Translations under genes and position numbers: made by a program
Notes under the pieces: model-generated
What the model was told of the DNA's origin: nothing
Databases searched by the model: none
The model's input: only the letters and a program-made list of their open reading frames with translations
Shown here: positions 36,429 to 45,300 of the stretch, piece by piece
Layout: each line of letters opens with the position of its first letter
How positions within the stretch are numbered: position 1 is the first letter of the stretch
Origin: an uncultured Bacteroidales bacterium
GTDB taxonomy: Bacteria > Bacteroidota > Bacteroidia > Bacteroidales > UBA4417
Assembly (NCBI GenBank): GCA_903879715.1
Contig: CAIRMR010000034.1
Coordinates: 20,515-84,514, forward strand
Length of the DNA stretch: 64,000 bases
Direction: 5' to 3'

Positions 36429-37508
36429 CTAGTTCCTGTCGAGGCAATTAAGGTCAGCAAATGCTTCTTTAACACGAACTATTAGAGTTTTCTGAGCTTC
36501 GTTGAGCCATTTACGTGGATCGTAATATTTCTTATTGGGTTTGTCTTCACCATCAGGATTGCCAATCTGGCCTTGCAGGTAAGCTTCGTTTTTCTTGTAG
36601 AATTCCATGATGCCTTTCCAGGTAGCCCATTGAGTATCGGTATCGATATTCATCTTTACGACGCCATAGGAGATTGCTTCACGTATTTCTTCCTGGGTTG
36701 AACCTGAACCACCGTGGAAAACAAAATTGAGCGGATGCGCAGCAGTGTTGAATTTTTTCTCAACATATTTCTGTGAATTGTTAAGAATTACTGGCTGCAA
36801 TTTAACATTACCAGGTTTGTAAACGCCATGCACATTACCAAACGAAGCTGCAATGGTGAATTTATCGCTGACCTTCATAAGTTCTTCGTAAGCGTATGCT
36901 ACATCTTCGGGCTGTGTATATAATTTGGAGCTGTCAACATCCGAATTGTCAATTCCATCTTCTTCACCACCGGTTACACCCAGTTCGATCTCCAATGTCA
37001 TACCCATTTTACTCATACGGGCAAGAAATTTTGAGCAAATTTCCAGGTTTTCATGAAGTGGCTCTTCCGAAAGGTCGAGCATATGTGAACTGAAAAGTGG
37101 TTTGCCTGTTTCAGCAAAATGTTTTTCACCGGCAGTTAACAGACCATCAATCCAGGGCAGAAGTTTCTTTGCTGCATGGTCGGTATGTACAAGTACCGGA
37201 ACGCCATACAGTTCAGCCATAGCATGTATATGTTTTGCGCCCGAGACCGCGCCGGCAATTGCGGCTTTTTCGCCATCGTTACTCAGGAATTTTCCTGCAT
37301 AAAAATGAGCGCCACCATTCGAAAACTGAATAATAACGGGGGAATTAACTTCTTTGGCAGCCTGTAATACGGCGTTGATTGAGTCGGTTCCAACAACGTT
37401 TACCGCAGGTAGCGCAAAATTATTTTGCTTTGCAATGCGGAAAATTTCCTGAACGCCATCGCCGGTAACCACACCGGGGGCAACTTTTTGTAACACTTTG
37501 TCTGACAT
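36429..37508 (-). CDS. fbaA: Fructose-bisphosphate aldolase, class II
   Basis: This zinc enzyme splits fructose 1,6-bisphosphate into dihydroxyacetone phosphate and glyceraldehyde 3-phosphate. The length (359) equals that of the Escherichia coli FbaA type. Marks: ALPAVNVVGTDSINAVLQAA (about 33-52), zinc-ligand and catalytic HTDHAAKKLLPW (about 108-119), EIELGVTGGEEDGID (about 174-188), GNVHGVYKPGNVKL (about 225-238, zinc His) and FVFHGGSGSTQEEI (about 261-274), followed by MNIDTDTQWA. The start is the family-typical short lead before VVTGDGVQEIFRIAK. It is convergent with usp copy 2. Confidence 0.96.
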   Translation of the reverse strand: MSDKVLQKVAPGVVTGDGVQEIFRIAKQNNFALPAVNVVGTDSINAVLQAAKEVNSPVIIQFSNGGAHFYAGKFLSNDGEKAAIAGAVSGAKHIHAMAELYGVPVLVHTDHAAKKLLPWIDGLLTAGEKHFAETGKPLFSSHMLDLSEEPLHENLEICSKFLARMSKMGMTLEIELGVTGGEEDGIDNSDVDSSKLYTQPEDVAYAYEELMKVSDKFTIAASFGNVHGVYKPGNVKLQPVILNNSQKYVEKKFNTAAHPLNFVFHGGSGSTQEEIREAISYGVVKMNIDTDTQWATWKGIMEFYKKNEAYLQGQIGNPDGEDKPNKKYYDPRKWLNEAQKTLIVRVKEAFADLNCLDRN

Positions 37509-37703
37509 ATTGTTGAAAATTATGTGATCGGTTAATATACTTTTGCAAAGATACAGATTTTATTATTGAAAGGAATTTAGAATGAAAGTTAAAATTCAAT
37601 CATATGTTAATTCTTTGAATTTCTGAAAGTGATAAAATTATATAAGGGTGAGACCGATCGCCTATATCAGTACGATAAAACCTGAATATTCATATTTTTG
37701 ACA

Positions 37704-37841
37704 GGCCGCTCGTTTACTCTTCCAGCCATCGTCGAAACGGATCAGATCACCGCCAGGTATGAGAATGGAATTCTCAAGGTGAATATTCCGAAGAAAGAAG
37801 AAGCAAAGCCGAAACCAATGAAAAAGATTCTGGTTTCGTAA
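37704..37841 (+). pseudogene. C-terminal relic of an Hsp20 small heat-shock protein
   Basis: The last 46 codons read GRSFTLPAIVETDQITARYE and NGILKVNIPKKEEAKPKPMK, ending KILVS and a stop. This is the end of the alpha-crystallin domain plus the C-terminal IxI/V tail of Hsp20 (RSFTLP, A-YENG-L-ITIPK, KPK). Upstream bases to the aldolase show no rest of the domain in any frame, so the N-terminal two thirds have been deleted. A perfect intrinsic terminator still follows the stop. Confidence 0.82.
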
Positions 37842-37843
37842 TG

Positions 37844-37876
37844 AAAACAGCCGGTTAATAGCCGGCTGTTTTGTTT
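37844..37876 (+). terminator. Intrinsic terminator of the Hsp20 relic
   Basis: AAAACAGCCGG (37844-37854) pairs with CCGGCTGTTTT (37862-37872), followed by GTTT. It begins two bases after the relic's stop codon and still isolates the araR1 region from upstream transcription. Confidence 0.85.
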
Positions 37877-38011
37877 AAATATGTTAATATGGGATGGCAG
37901 ATGTTGTATTTTCAAGTACTAGTGCAAGAATCAATTTCTCATCTTCCAGAACGCTAAAATCTGATGACAAAATATTTTTTCTAAAAGTGCACTCAAAATA
38001 AAAAAAATACC

Positions 38012-38045
38012 TACTTTAGCCGCTTTAAGTGTAAATATTACACTT
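38012..38045 (+). promoter_or_regulatory. araR1 promoter box and AraR operator
   Basis: TACTTTAG (38012-38019, followed by CCGC) is a -7-like box. Eight bases later begins a 19-base perfect inverted repeat, AAGTGTA-AATAT-TACACTT (38027-38045; the arms extend to AAGTGTAA/TTACACTT). The ATG of araR1 is 38 bases further on. A repressor bound here would overlap the transcription start. The same pair of elements recurs before araR2. Assignment to AraR is by position and by the shared motif, not by a binding test. Confidence 0.78.
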
Positions 38046-38082
38046 GTAATAAAATCCGGTTAAACTGTAATTATCTACTCCT

Positions 38083-38820
38083 ATGGTGTCATTTTACAAG
38101 GAATACGATCATCATCTGGTAGCACTCGACTGCATTATCTTCGGATTTGATGAAGGAGAACTGAAACTCTTGTTGTTAAAACGAAAATTTGAACCTGCAA
38201 AAGGTGAATGGTCACTCATGGGCGGATTCCTGGGGAAGTCGGAAAGTCTTGACGAAGCAGCATGCCGGATACTCAATCAACTTACAGGTCTTTCAAATAT
38301 TTACATGAAGCAACTGAGTGCTTTCGGCGATGTTGACAGGGATCCGGGAGCAAGAACAATTTCGGTAGCATTTTATGCCCTGATAAAAATTGATGAAAAC
38401 GACCGCTTACTTGCTGAAAACCATGGAGCCGAATGGGTTTCGATAAACGAACTTCCTGTGCTGATTTTTGATCATTCCAAAATGGCAGAAAAAGCCCTGG
38501 AGGCTTTGCGCAGACGAACCTCGCGCGAACCAATCGGTTTCGAACTGCTGCCGGTAAAATTTACCCTACCCCAGTTACAGTCGCTTTACGAAAGCATCTG
38601 CGGGGAGCTGCTCGACAAACGAAATTTCAGAAAACAGATACTCGAAACCGGGTTATTGGTCAAACTTGAAGAGAAAGATAAAGAATCATCCAAAAAAGGT
38701 GCCTATTTATACAAATTCGACCACAATAAATACAACAGTTATGTCGAGAAAGGATTTCTCTTTCAGTTAAAAGTAAAAAGCGGGCATATCATTAAAGGGA
38801 ATAATTCAATTTTGGACTGA
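38083..38820 (+). CDS. araR: AraR-type Nudix-fold arabinose regulator (copy 1)
   Basis: An N-terminal Nudix-fold domain (about 10-150, starting HHLVALDCIIFGFDEGELKL) is joined to a C-terminal winged helix (FTLPQLQSLYESICGELLDK, about 163-182, and KRNFRKQILETGLL). The Nudix box GGFLGKSESLDEAACRILNQ lacks the catalytic REUxEE glutamates (RILNQL instead), so the domain should bind a sugar ligand, not hydrolyse. This is the architecture of the characterised AraR repressor of Bacteroides thetaiotaomicron, where arabinose releases DNA. It lies directly before araA and behind its own operator, implying self-regulation and control of the catabolic operon. Confidence 0.9.
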   Translation: MVSFYKEYDHHLVALDCIIFGFDEGELKLLLLKRKFEPAKGEWSLMGGFLGKSESLDEAACRILNQLTGLSNIYMKQLSAFGDVDRDPGARTISVAFYALIKIDENDRLLAENHGAEWVSINELPVLIFDHSKMAEKALEALRRRTSREPIGFELLPVKFTLPQLQSLYESICGELLDKRNFRKQILETGLLVKLEEKDKESSKKGAYLYKFDHNKYNSYVEKGFLFQLKVKSGHIIKGNNSILD

Positions 38821-38899
38821 TGCTAAATTGTACGATTACGATTTCTCCTGCTGTTTCCTGCATTCATAAATCGAATAAACTCAAATAAAATTAAATAAA

Positions 38900-40384
38900 A
38901 TGAAAGAACCTAATGGATTAGAAGTTTGGTTTGTCACCGGAAGTCAACATTTGTATGGGAAAGAAACCCTTAAACAAGTTGATGTTGATTCCGAAACCAT
39001 TGCCAACGCATTAAACGCATCGGCTAAAATACCTGTTAAAATTGTATTTAAGCCTGTGGTAACCACTCCAACCGAAATTTATGATATTTGCCTGGCGGCC
39101 ACTAGTGATAAAAATTGCATCGGTCTGATAACGTGGATGCATACCTTCTCGCCGGCAAAAATGTGGATTGGCGGGTTGAGTGTCCTCAATAAACCATTCT
39201 TGCATCTGCATACCCAGTTTAACCGTGATATCCCCTGGAATGAAATTGACATGGATTTCATGAACCTGAACCAATCGGCTCATGGCGATCGCGAATTCGG
39301 CTTTATCTGCACCCGTTTACGCTTGAACCGTAAAGTAGTGGTTGGCCATTGGCAGGACGAAAAAGTTGTGGACAAAATTGCCGTTTGGACGCGTGCTGCA
39401 TTGGGGTACAACGAATCGAAAGGATTAAAGATTTGTCGCTTTGGCGACAATATGCGCGAAGTTGCTGTAACCGAAGGCGATAAAGTGGAAGCTCAGATAA
39501 AACTGGGTTGGCAAATTAGTTATCATGGTGTAGGAGATTTGGTGAAAAGTGTAGATTCTATTACTGAATCCGAGGTTGATGAACTGATGATTGAGTATAA
39601 AGAAAAGTATACCATTGCCAGCAACGAACCGGAGAATATCCGCTACCAGGCGAAAATCGAAATTGGCATGAAGCGCTTCCTGGATAAATACAACTACAAA
39701 GCTTTTACCACAAACTTTGAAGATCTGTACGGTTTGAAACAATTACCGGGCCTGGCATCGCAACGATTGATGGAGCAGGGTTATGGCTTTGGTGCCGAAG
39801 GCGACTGGAAGCAATCGGCACTGGTGCGCATCATGAAAGTAATGTCGCAGGGGTTAAAAGGCGGTTGCTCGTTTATGGAAGACTATACCTACCATTTAGA
39901 TCCCAGGCAACCGGCTGTGTTGAGCGCCCACATGCTGGAAATTTGTCCCTCAGTAGCTGAAAGCAAACCAAGTATTGAAGTGCATCCGCTGGGAATCGGA
40001 GGTAAAGATGCCCCGGCACGGTTTGTATTTACTGTTCCCGCAGGAAAGGGAATCAATGCTACCCTGGTTGATATGGGCGGACGTATGCGTATGATTGTTA
40101 ACCCGGTTACCGTGGTTAAGCCTGATGCACTCCCCAAATTGCCTGTTGCCCGTGCTTTGTGGGTTCCTGAACCTAATCTCGAAATTGGTGCTCATGCCTG
40201 GATTTTAGCCGGTGGTGCTCACCATACCAGCTTTAGTATGGCATTAAACACCGAATACCTGGAAGACTTTGCTGAAATGATTGGTTTTGAATTTGTTATA
40301 ATAGACAATGATACCAACATCCGTGAGTTTAAAAAGGAACTGAAATGGAACGATGTTTACTACAATCATAAAATTAACCCTTAA
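38900..40384 (+). CDS. araA: L-arabinose isomerase
   Basis: AraA converts L-arabinose to L-ribulose, the first step of the pathway, with a Mn ion. The 494-residue protein begins [20 protein letters not shown] and includes [20 protein letters not shown] (about 74-93), [10 protein letters not shown] (about 102-111), the metal-ligand regions [20 protein letters not shown] (about 294-313) and [12 protein letters not shown] (about 325-336), [18 protein letters not shown] (about 356-373) and [13 protein letters not shown] (about 437-449). The sequence is full length. The symporter gene follows after 12 bases, so they are one operon. Confidence 0.97.
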   Translation: MKEPNGLEVWFVTGSQHLYGKETLKQVDVDSETIANALNASAKIPVKIVFKPVVTTPTEIYDICLAATSDKNCIGLITWMHTFSPAKMWIGGLSVLNKPFLHLHTQFNRDIPWNEIDMDFMNLNQSAHGDREFGFICTRLRLNRKVVVGHWQDEKVVDKIAVWTRAALGYNESKGLKICRFGDNMREVAVTEGDKVEAQIKLGWQISYHGVGDLVKSVDSITESEVDELMIEYKEKYTIASNEPENIRYQAKIEIGMKRFLDKYNYKAFTTNFEDLYGLKQLPGLASQRLMEQGYGFGAEGDWKQSALVRIMKVMSQGLKGGCSFMEDYTYHLDPRQPAVLSAHMLEICPSVAESKPSIEVHPLGIGGKDAPARFVFTVPAGKGINATLVDMGGRMRMIVNPVTVVKPDALPKLPVARALWVPEPNLEIGAHAWILAGGAHHTSFSMALNTEYLEDFAEMIGFEFVIIDNDTNIREFKKELKWNDVYYNHKINP

Positions 40385-40396
40385 TACGCATAAAAT

Positions 40397-42250
40397 ATGA
40401 ATGCAGGATTTACAGCAATTGATTACGCAATCTTTATTGGCTATGCCATTCTGATTGTAAGCCTGGGTCTTTGGCTCTCAAGAACTAAGAAAGGAGAGGA
40501 AAAGGATTCGAAAGACTATTTTTTAGCAGGAGGTACCCTTTCGTGGTGGGCCATTGGAGCATCCTTGATTGCTGCCAACATTTCAGCCGAACATTTTATT
40601 GGAATGTCGGGTTCAGGATTCCGGATCGGATTGGGCATTGCAGCTTACGAGTGGATAGCAGCCATTACCCTTATTTTGGTAGCTAAGTTTCTACTCCCAC
40701 AAATGATTGAAAAGAAAATATTTACCATGCCTCAATTGGCCAAAGAACGGTATGGGCAAGGGGTAAGCTTCTTCTTTTCATTTTTCTGGCTTCTGGTTTA
40801 CGTATTTGTTAACCTGACTTCTGTAGCCTGGCTGGGAGCTCTGGCCATGCAACAGATTCTCGGAATACCAATGATCTATGGTGTGCCTGGCTTAATGATT
40901 TTTGCCGGAATTTACTCTATTTATGGAGGTCTTAAAGCCGTAGCCTGGACCGATGTGCTTCAAGTGGTATTTCTTGTAGGCGGTGGATTAATAACTGCAT
41001 TTTTTGCTTTAGGTGCGGTTGGAGATGGAAATGCTATTGATGGCTTTATGACCATTTTAAGTAAAGTCAGGGAAAATCCGGGTGACCTTCATTTTAATAT
41101 GATTATTGACGAAAATGTAAATCCTGAAATTTTCAAAGACCTACCCGGGCTGGCGGTTATTTTTGGTGCCATGTGGCTAACCAATATTGGTTACTGGGGT
41201 TTCAATCAATACATTATCCAAAAGGGGCTGGCCGCCAAAAACCTGGCCGAGGCCAAACGCGGGTTAATTTTTGCTGCTTATTTAAAGATTTTGATTCCAA
41301 TCATTGTGATTATTCCGGGTATTACGGCCTACGTGCTTTTTACCAATCCTGATCTGCAGCATAATTTGGTTGGATTGAATGGCACTATTGAGCGGGCTGA
41401 TGATGCTTACCCATGGTTGCTACGAAATTTTGCACCAAACGGTATTCGCGGCCTGGCTTTTGCGGCTTTGGTTGCGGCTGTAGTTTCGTCGCTGGCCTCT
41501 ATGTTAAATTCCGCGTCAACTATATTTACCCTGGATATTTACAAACCATTAATCAACCAAAAAGCATCGGAACGTCAGTTGGTTAAAGTGGGTCGTATTT
41601 CTGCTTTGGTGGCCCTGGTTGTTGCTATGTTTGCTGCCAAACCTTTATTGGGCGGTCTCGACCAGGCATTTCAATACATCCAGGAATACACAGGTTTTAT
41701 TTATCCGGGTGTTGTAGTTGTATTTGGCATGGGTATTCTTTGGAAACGGGCCACTAACCGTGCAGCATTATGGACAACTATCGCCACGTTGCCATTGGGA
41801 ATAGCCATGAAAATTGCCTTACCCGACTTGCCCTTTATCATCCGTATGGGTTATGTGTGTATGATTTTGATTTCATTGGCCGTTACTCTTACGTTAACCG
41901 ACAAAAATCAGGTAAAAGCCGATGTATTAACCGATGCCAATAAAAAATGGTTGACTTCGGGAGGATGGATATTTGCCATTCTTTCGGGTATTCTGTTTAT
42001 TTCGGGTATTATCTGGGGAACCGATCTTTTTGGATGCAGCTTGCGCCACCTCGGATTTCATTCCATCTTTATGATGACATTTATGATGGCTTTCCTGGCC
42101 GTCATCATGTTTACCAATGCCAAATCGCCAACAAAGGATGCCAAATCGTACGAATTTGACCCGACCCTTTTTGAAACGGACAAGGGTTTTCTGGTTGGAG
42201 CAATTGGAATTGTAGTAATTATTGCAGCACTCTATGCTTATTTCTGGTAA
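40397..42250 (+). CDS. Sodium:solute symporter, probable L-arabinose uptake (SGLT-like)
   Basis: A 617-residue SSS-family transporter with about 14 hydrophobic helices. Family marks are DYAIFIGYAILIVSLGLWLS at the N-terminus, DYFLAGGTLSWWAIGASLIA (about 40-59), ANISAEHFIGMSGSGFRIGL (about 60-79, sugar/Na+ site region), GIYSIYGGLKAVAWTDVLQV (about 172-191, signature of the sugar subgroup) and FAALVAAVVSSLASMLNSAS (about 355-374, the sodium-binding helix). The sugar-type signature and its place between araA and araD make L-arabinose the likely cargo, brought across the inner membrane after periplasmic release. No alternative ABC transporter is present in the window. Confidence 0.9.
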   Translation: MNAGFTAIDYAIFIGYAILIVSLGLWLSRTKKGEEKDSKDYFLAGGTLSWWAIGASLIAANISAEHFIGMSGSGFRIGLGIAAYEWIAAITLILVAKFLLPQMIEKKIFTMPQLAKERYGQGVSFFFSFFWLLVYVFVNLTSVAWLGALAMQQILGIPMIYGVPGLMIFAGIYSIYGGLKAVAWTDVLQVVFLVGGGLITAFFALGAVGDGNAIDGFMTILSKVRENPGDLHFNMIIDENVNPEIFKDLPGLAVIFGAMWLTNIGYWGFNQYIIQKGLAAKNLAEAKRGLIFAAYLKILIPIIVIIPGITAYVLFTNPDLQHNLVGLNGTIERADDAYPWLLRNFAPNGIRGLAFAALVAAVVSSLASMLNSASTIFTLDIYKPLINQKASERQLVKVGRISALVALVVAMFAAKPLLGGLDQAFQYIQEYTGFIYPGVVVVFGMGILWKRATNRAALWTTIATLPLGIAMKIALPDLPFIIRMGYVCMILISLAVTLTLTDKNQVKADVLTDANKKWLTSGGWIFAILSGILFISGIIWGTDLFGCSLRHLGFHSIFMMTFMMAFLAVIMFTNAKSPTKDAKSYEFDPTLFETDKGFLVGAIGIVVIIAALYAYFW

Positions 42251-42307
42251 CAATATACAGGGGATTCTGGCATGAGCCCAAAATCCCCTTTTTATTCCTT
42301 TAGAACT

Positions 42308-42991
42308 ATGTTAGAAGAACTTAAGACGCAAGTTTATACCGCAAACCTCAATCTGGTAAAACACGGTTTGGTATTGTTTACCTGGGGCAATGTAAGCGGT
42401 ATCGACCGTAAGGAGAATCTGCTCGTTATCAAACCCAGCGGTGTTTCGTACGAGGATATGCAACCCGTCGACATGGTGGTGGTAGATTTAAGCGGAAAAG
42501 TGATTGAAGGGAAATATAAACCATCATCGGACACTCTCACGCATATCGAACTCTATAAAGCATTTCCCGAAATCGGCGGCATCGTTCACACACATTCAAC
42601 ATATGCCGTTGCATGGGCCCAGGCTTTGAAAGCAATTCCGGCGATGGGAACGACACATGCCGATCATTTTTACGGCGAAATTCCCTGTACCCGCGAACTG
42701 ACAAAAGAAGAAGTTGAGCGCGGGTATGAAAAAGAAACCGGTACAGTTATCATCGAAACGTTTAAAAACATTGATCCGCTTCATGTTCCAGGCGTACTCG
42801 TAGGTAATCATGGTCCGTTTGCCTGGGGAGCCAATGCCGAAAAGGCTGTTTACAATGCTGTTGTGCTTGAAGAAGTTGCCCGGATGGCTTTGCTTACCAT
42901 GCAATTAGGAAACGAAAATCCGATTAAACAATATTTACTCGATAAGCATTTTAACAGGAAACACGGGAAGAGTGCGTATTATGGACAGTGA
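42308..42991 (+). CDS. araD: L-ribulose-5-phosphate 4-epimerase
   Basis: AraD turns L-ribulose 5-phosphate into D-xylulose 5-phosphate through a zinc-bound retro-aldol step. Of the class II aldolase/epimerase fold, the marks are [20 protein letters not shown] (about 18-37), [20 protein letters not shown] (about 42-61), [20 protein letters not shown] (about 74-93), the zinc ligands in [12 protein letters not shown] (about 94-105) and a later His in [12 protein letters not shown] (about 166-177). ATG 42308 ([10 protein letters not shown]) was preferred to an in-frame ATG at 42272 because it matches family N-termini. It lies 57 bases after the symporter stop and 170 bases before araB, with an interspersed repeat between. 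Confidence 0.95.
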   Translation: MLEELKTQVYTANLNLVKHGLVLFTWGNVSGIDRKENLLVIKPSGVSYEDMQPVDMVVVDLSGKVIEGKYKPSSDTLTHIELYKAFPEIGGIVHTHSTYAVAWAQALKAIPAMGTTHADHFYGEIPCTRELTKEEVERGYEKETGTVIIETFKNIDPLHVPGVLVGNHGPFAWGANAEKAVYNAVVLEEVARMALLTMQLGNENPIKQYLLDKHFNRKHGKSAYYGQ

Positions 42992-43020
42992 GTGAGTTGA
43001 CGAGCAGACAAGAAGATCAG

Positions 43021-43063
43021 GATGACGAGGAGAAGGGCGAAGGGCGACAAGGCGAGGGGCGAA
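43021..43063. repeat. gggcgaagggcg-type interspersed repeat
   Basis: Contains gaagggcgaagggcgacaag and gcgaggggcg, 30 bases after the araD stop, inside the operon before araB. It is in the opposite orientation to the elements at 15758, 29741 and 32261 but in each case lies just after a stop codon. Confidence 0.6.
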
Positions 43064-43161
43064 TATGTTTCACAAGATCCGGACTGAAATCTGTAATCGA
43101 TGTGTACGACACTTAAAATCAAACAATAAAATTTTTATTTGAATACAAATAATTCAAAAAA

Positions 43162-44841
43162 ATGACAAAATACACACTTGGTGTTGATTATGGTACCGAC
43201 TCGGTACGCACCATCCTGGTTGATGCTTCGAACGGGAATGAAATTGCAAACAGTGTTTTTTATTATCCGCGCTGGAAAGCCGGCAAATATTGTGTTCCTA
43301 TAAAGAACCAGTTCCGCCAGCATCCCTTGGATTATGTCGAAGGACTTGAAAGCACCATACGTGGAGTGCTTGCAAAAGCTCCTGCCGGCGTTGCCGAAAA
43401 TGTAGTCGCCATTTCAATTGATACCACCGGCAGCACTCCTGTGGCTGTGGATGTAAATGGAACTCCTCTGGCGCTTCTGCCTGAGTTTGCCGAAAATCCA
43501 AATGCCATGTTTGTGCTTTGGAAAGATCATACTGCTACCGCTGAAGCGGAAGAAATTAATACACTTGCCCGTTCATGGGGCGGTGTGGATTACACCAAAT
43601 TTGAAGGTGGAATATATTCTACTGAATGGTTCTGGGCCAAAATTCTGAGGGTTTTGCGTGTGGATGAAAAAGTCAGAGCCAAGGCCTATTCCTGGGTGGA
43701 ACATTGCGACTGGATTCCTGCTTTGCTCACTGGCACCGAAGCTCCTTCGGAAATGAAACGCAGCCGTTGTTCGGCTGGACATAAAGCCATGTGGCATGCT
43801 GATTTTGGTGGTCTACCGCCTGAGGAATTCCTGGTAAAACTTGATCCACTGCTCAAAGGACTACGTTCACAGATGTATGACGAAACCTATACCTGTGAAG
43901 TAAAAGCCGGGAATTTAACTCCCGAATGGGCGAAACGCCTTGGCTTGAGTGAAAATGTTGCTATCGGCGTTGGTGCTTTCGATGCCCATCTGGGAGCACT
44001 TGGCGGAGAAATCAAGCCATATTATCTCAGCAAAATAATGGGAACTTCTACCTGCGATATTTTGATTGCTCCGCTCGAAGAAGTTGGGGATAAACTGGTG
44101 AAAGGCATCTGTGGCCAGGTCGACGGTTCGGTAGTTCCCGGAATGATGGGCCTCGAAGCCGGTCAGTCCGCGTTTGGCGATGTATATGCCTGGTTTAAAC
44201 AACTGCTGATGTGGCCTGTGGAAACGCTGATTTCGGATTCAAAAATACTGGACGAAGCCGCAAAAATAAAACTGATTGAAGAAATCTCTGATAATATTAT
44301 TCCTAAACTTTCGAAGGAAGCGGAACAGCTGGGAATCGGCGATTCCGGCATCATTGCTTTGGACTGGATGAATGGCCGCCGCACTCCTGACGCGAATCAA
44401 TTGCTCAAAGGAGCCATTCTTGGATTAAACCTGGGATCGGATGCTCCCAGTATTTTCCGTGCTTTGGTCGAGGCTACTGCTTTTGGTGCCAAGAAAATTG
44501 TCGACAGGTTTATCGACGAAGGTATTCCTATCGAAGGAATTATTGCCTTGGGAGGCGTAGCTAAAAAATCTCCCTTTATCATGCAGGTTGTAGCCGATGT
44601 TATCAATAAACCAATCTTGGTGGCTAAAAGCGAGCAGGCTTGCGCGCTTGGATCTGCCATGGCTGCCGCAGTGGTTGGCGGTTTATACCCAACAGTCCTG
44701 GACGCACAGAAAGCCATGGGCAACGGATTCGAAACCGAATACCATCCCATTGTTGAAAATGCCGCAAAATACCAGGAATTGTACGAGCAATACTCACAAT
44801 ATGGTCAGGTAATTGAAGCTGAAATTATGAAGGCGAGGTAA
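43162..44841 (+). CDS. araB: Ribulokinase
   Basis: AraB phosphorylates L-ribulose with ATP. The 559-residue FGGY-type kinase opens with TLGVDYGTDSVRTILVDASN (about 4-23), which is the phosphate-1 motif, and includes VAISIDTTGSTPVAVDVNGT (about 84-103), HCDWIPALLTGTEAPSEMKR (about 183-202), GVGAFDAHLGALGGEI (about 273-288), IMGTSTCDILIA (about 296-307) and the late ALVEATAFGAKKIVDRF plus IIALGGVAKKSPFIMQVVAD (about 467-486). It is full length. It closes the ara operon started by araR1, although the preceding gap holds a repeat and could carry its own promoter. Confidence 0.96.
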   Translation: MTKYTLGVDYGTDSVRTILVDASNGNEIANSVFYYPRWKAGKYCVPIKNQFRQHPLDYVEGLESTIRGVLAKAPAGVAENVVAISIDTTGSTPVAVDVNGTPLALLPEFAENPNAMFVLWKDHTATAEAEEINTLARSWGGVDYTKFEGGIYSTEWFWAKILRVLRVDEKVRAKAYSWVEHCDWIPALLTGTEAPSEMKRSRCSAGHKAMWHADFGGLPPEEFLVKLDPLLKGLRSQMYDETYTCEVKAGNLTPEWAKRLGLSENVAIGVGAFDAHLGALGGEIKPYYLSKIMGTSTCDILIAPLEEVGDKLVKGICGQVDGSVVPGMMGLEAGQSAFGDVYAWFKQLLMWPVETLISDSKILDEAAKIKLIEEISDNIIPKLSKEAEQLGIGDSGIIALDWMNGRRTPDANQLLKGAILGLNLGSDAPSIFRALVEATAFGAKKIVDRFIDEGIPIEGIIALGGVAKKSPFIMQVVADVINKPILVAKSEQACALGSAMAAAVVGGLYPTVLDAQKAMGNGFETEYHPIVENAAKYQELYEQYSQYGQVIEAEIMKAR

Positions 44842-44910
44842 TTTGATCGGTTTTAAGAACAGTTCTTTTATGTTTTTATAATTCAAATGGAAACCATTGT
44901 AAAGGGTATT

Positions 44911-45054
44911 ATATTTCGTCCCTCCAGGACTTAAACTAATTAAATGATGGTTTTTTCTACCAATATGAAGCCCTTAACGGGGCTGTCCCGTAGGGACAAG
45001 AGATTGGTAGTTTGAAAAATAAAGATTGATGAAAGTCCCGTGAGGGACGAAATG
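44911..45054. repeat. cgtccct...agggacg inverted-repeat element
   Basis: The ends TTTCGTCCCTCCAGGACTT (44914-44932) and, reversed, AAGTCCCGTGAGGGACGAAA (45033-45052) form near-perfect 19-20 base arms. A second pair, ctaccaat and attggtag, is nested inside, around a third one (cccttaacgggg / gtcccgtagggac). No ORF. It abuts, four bases apart, the MITE-like copy 2. The whole fills the gap between araB and galM. Confidence 0.72.
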
Positions 45055-45058
45055 TTGT

Positions 45059-45242
45059 GTAACTAATCAGTTTGGTTAAATCATTGACAAACAAATATAT
45101 GTCACAGATTACGCAGATTTCGCAGAAAATCAGTAATTAATTTTCTTTATTTTTATTTATAAAAATTGAGAAAGGAGTTTTTAATCTGTGAAATCTGAGA
45201 AATCTGTGGCAAAAAAGACTTATTCGCAGATTGATTAGATAC
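45059..45242. repeat. MITE-like element, copy 2
   Basis: A 184-base element with ends GTAACTAATCAGT (45059-45071) and ATTGATTAGATAC (45230-45242; two mismatches to a perfect inverse). Inside, gtcacagattacgcagattt and, inverted, aaatctgagaaatctgtggc surround an AT-rich centre, as in copy 1 at 33355-33530. Left terminal 13 bases are identical in both copies. It separates araB from galM. Confidence 0.75.
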
Positions 45243-45300
45243 TAAAATTTATTCTGCCAATAATTAAAACAATAAAAAATCAATATTTAATAATAGCCAT

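Noticed and set aside
43095..43120. Possible third AraR operator before araB (tgtgtacgacactt)
   Set aside because: It has an ACACTT half-site, but the arms are only three bases apart, while the two araR sites have the 7-5-7 design; only a half match.
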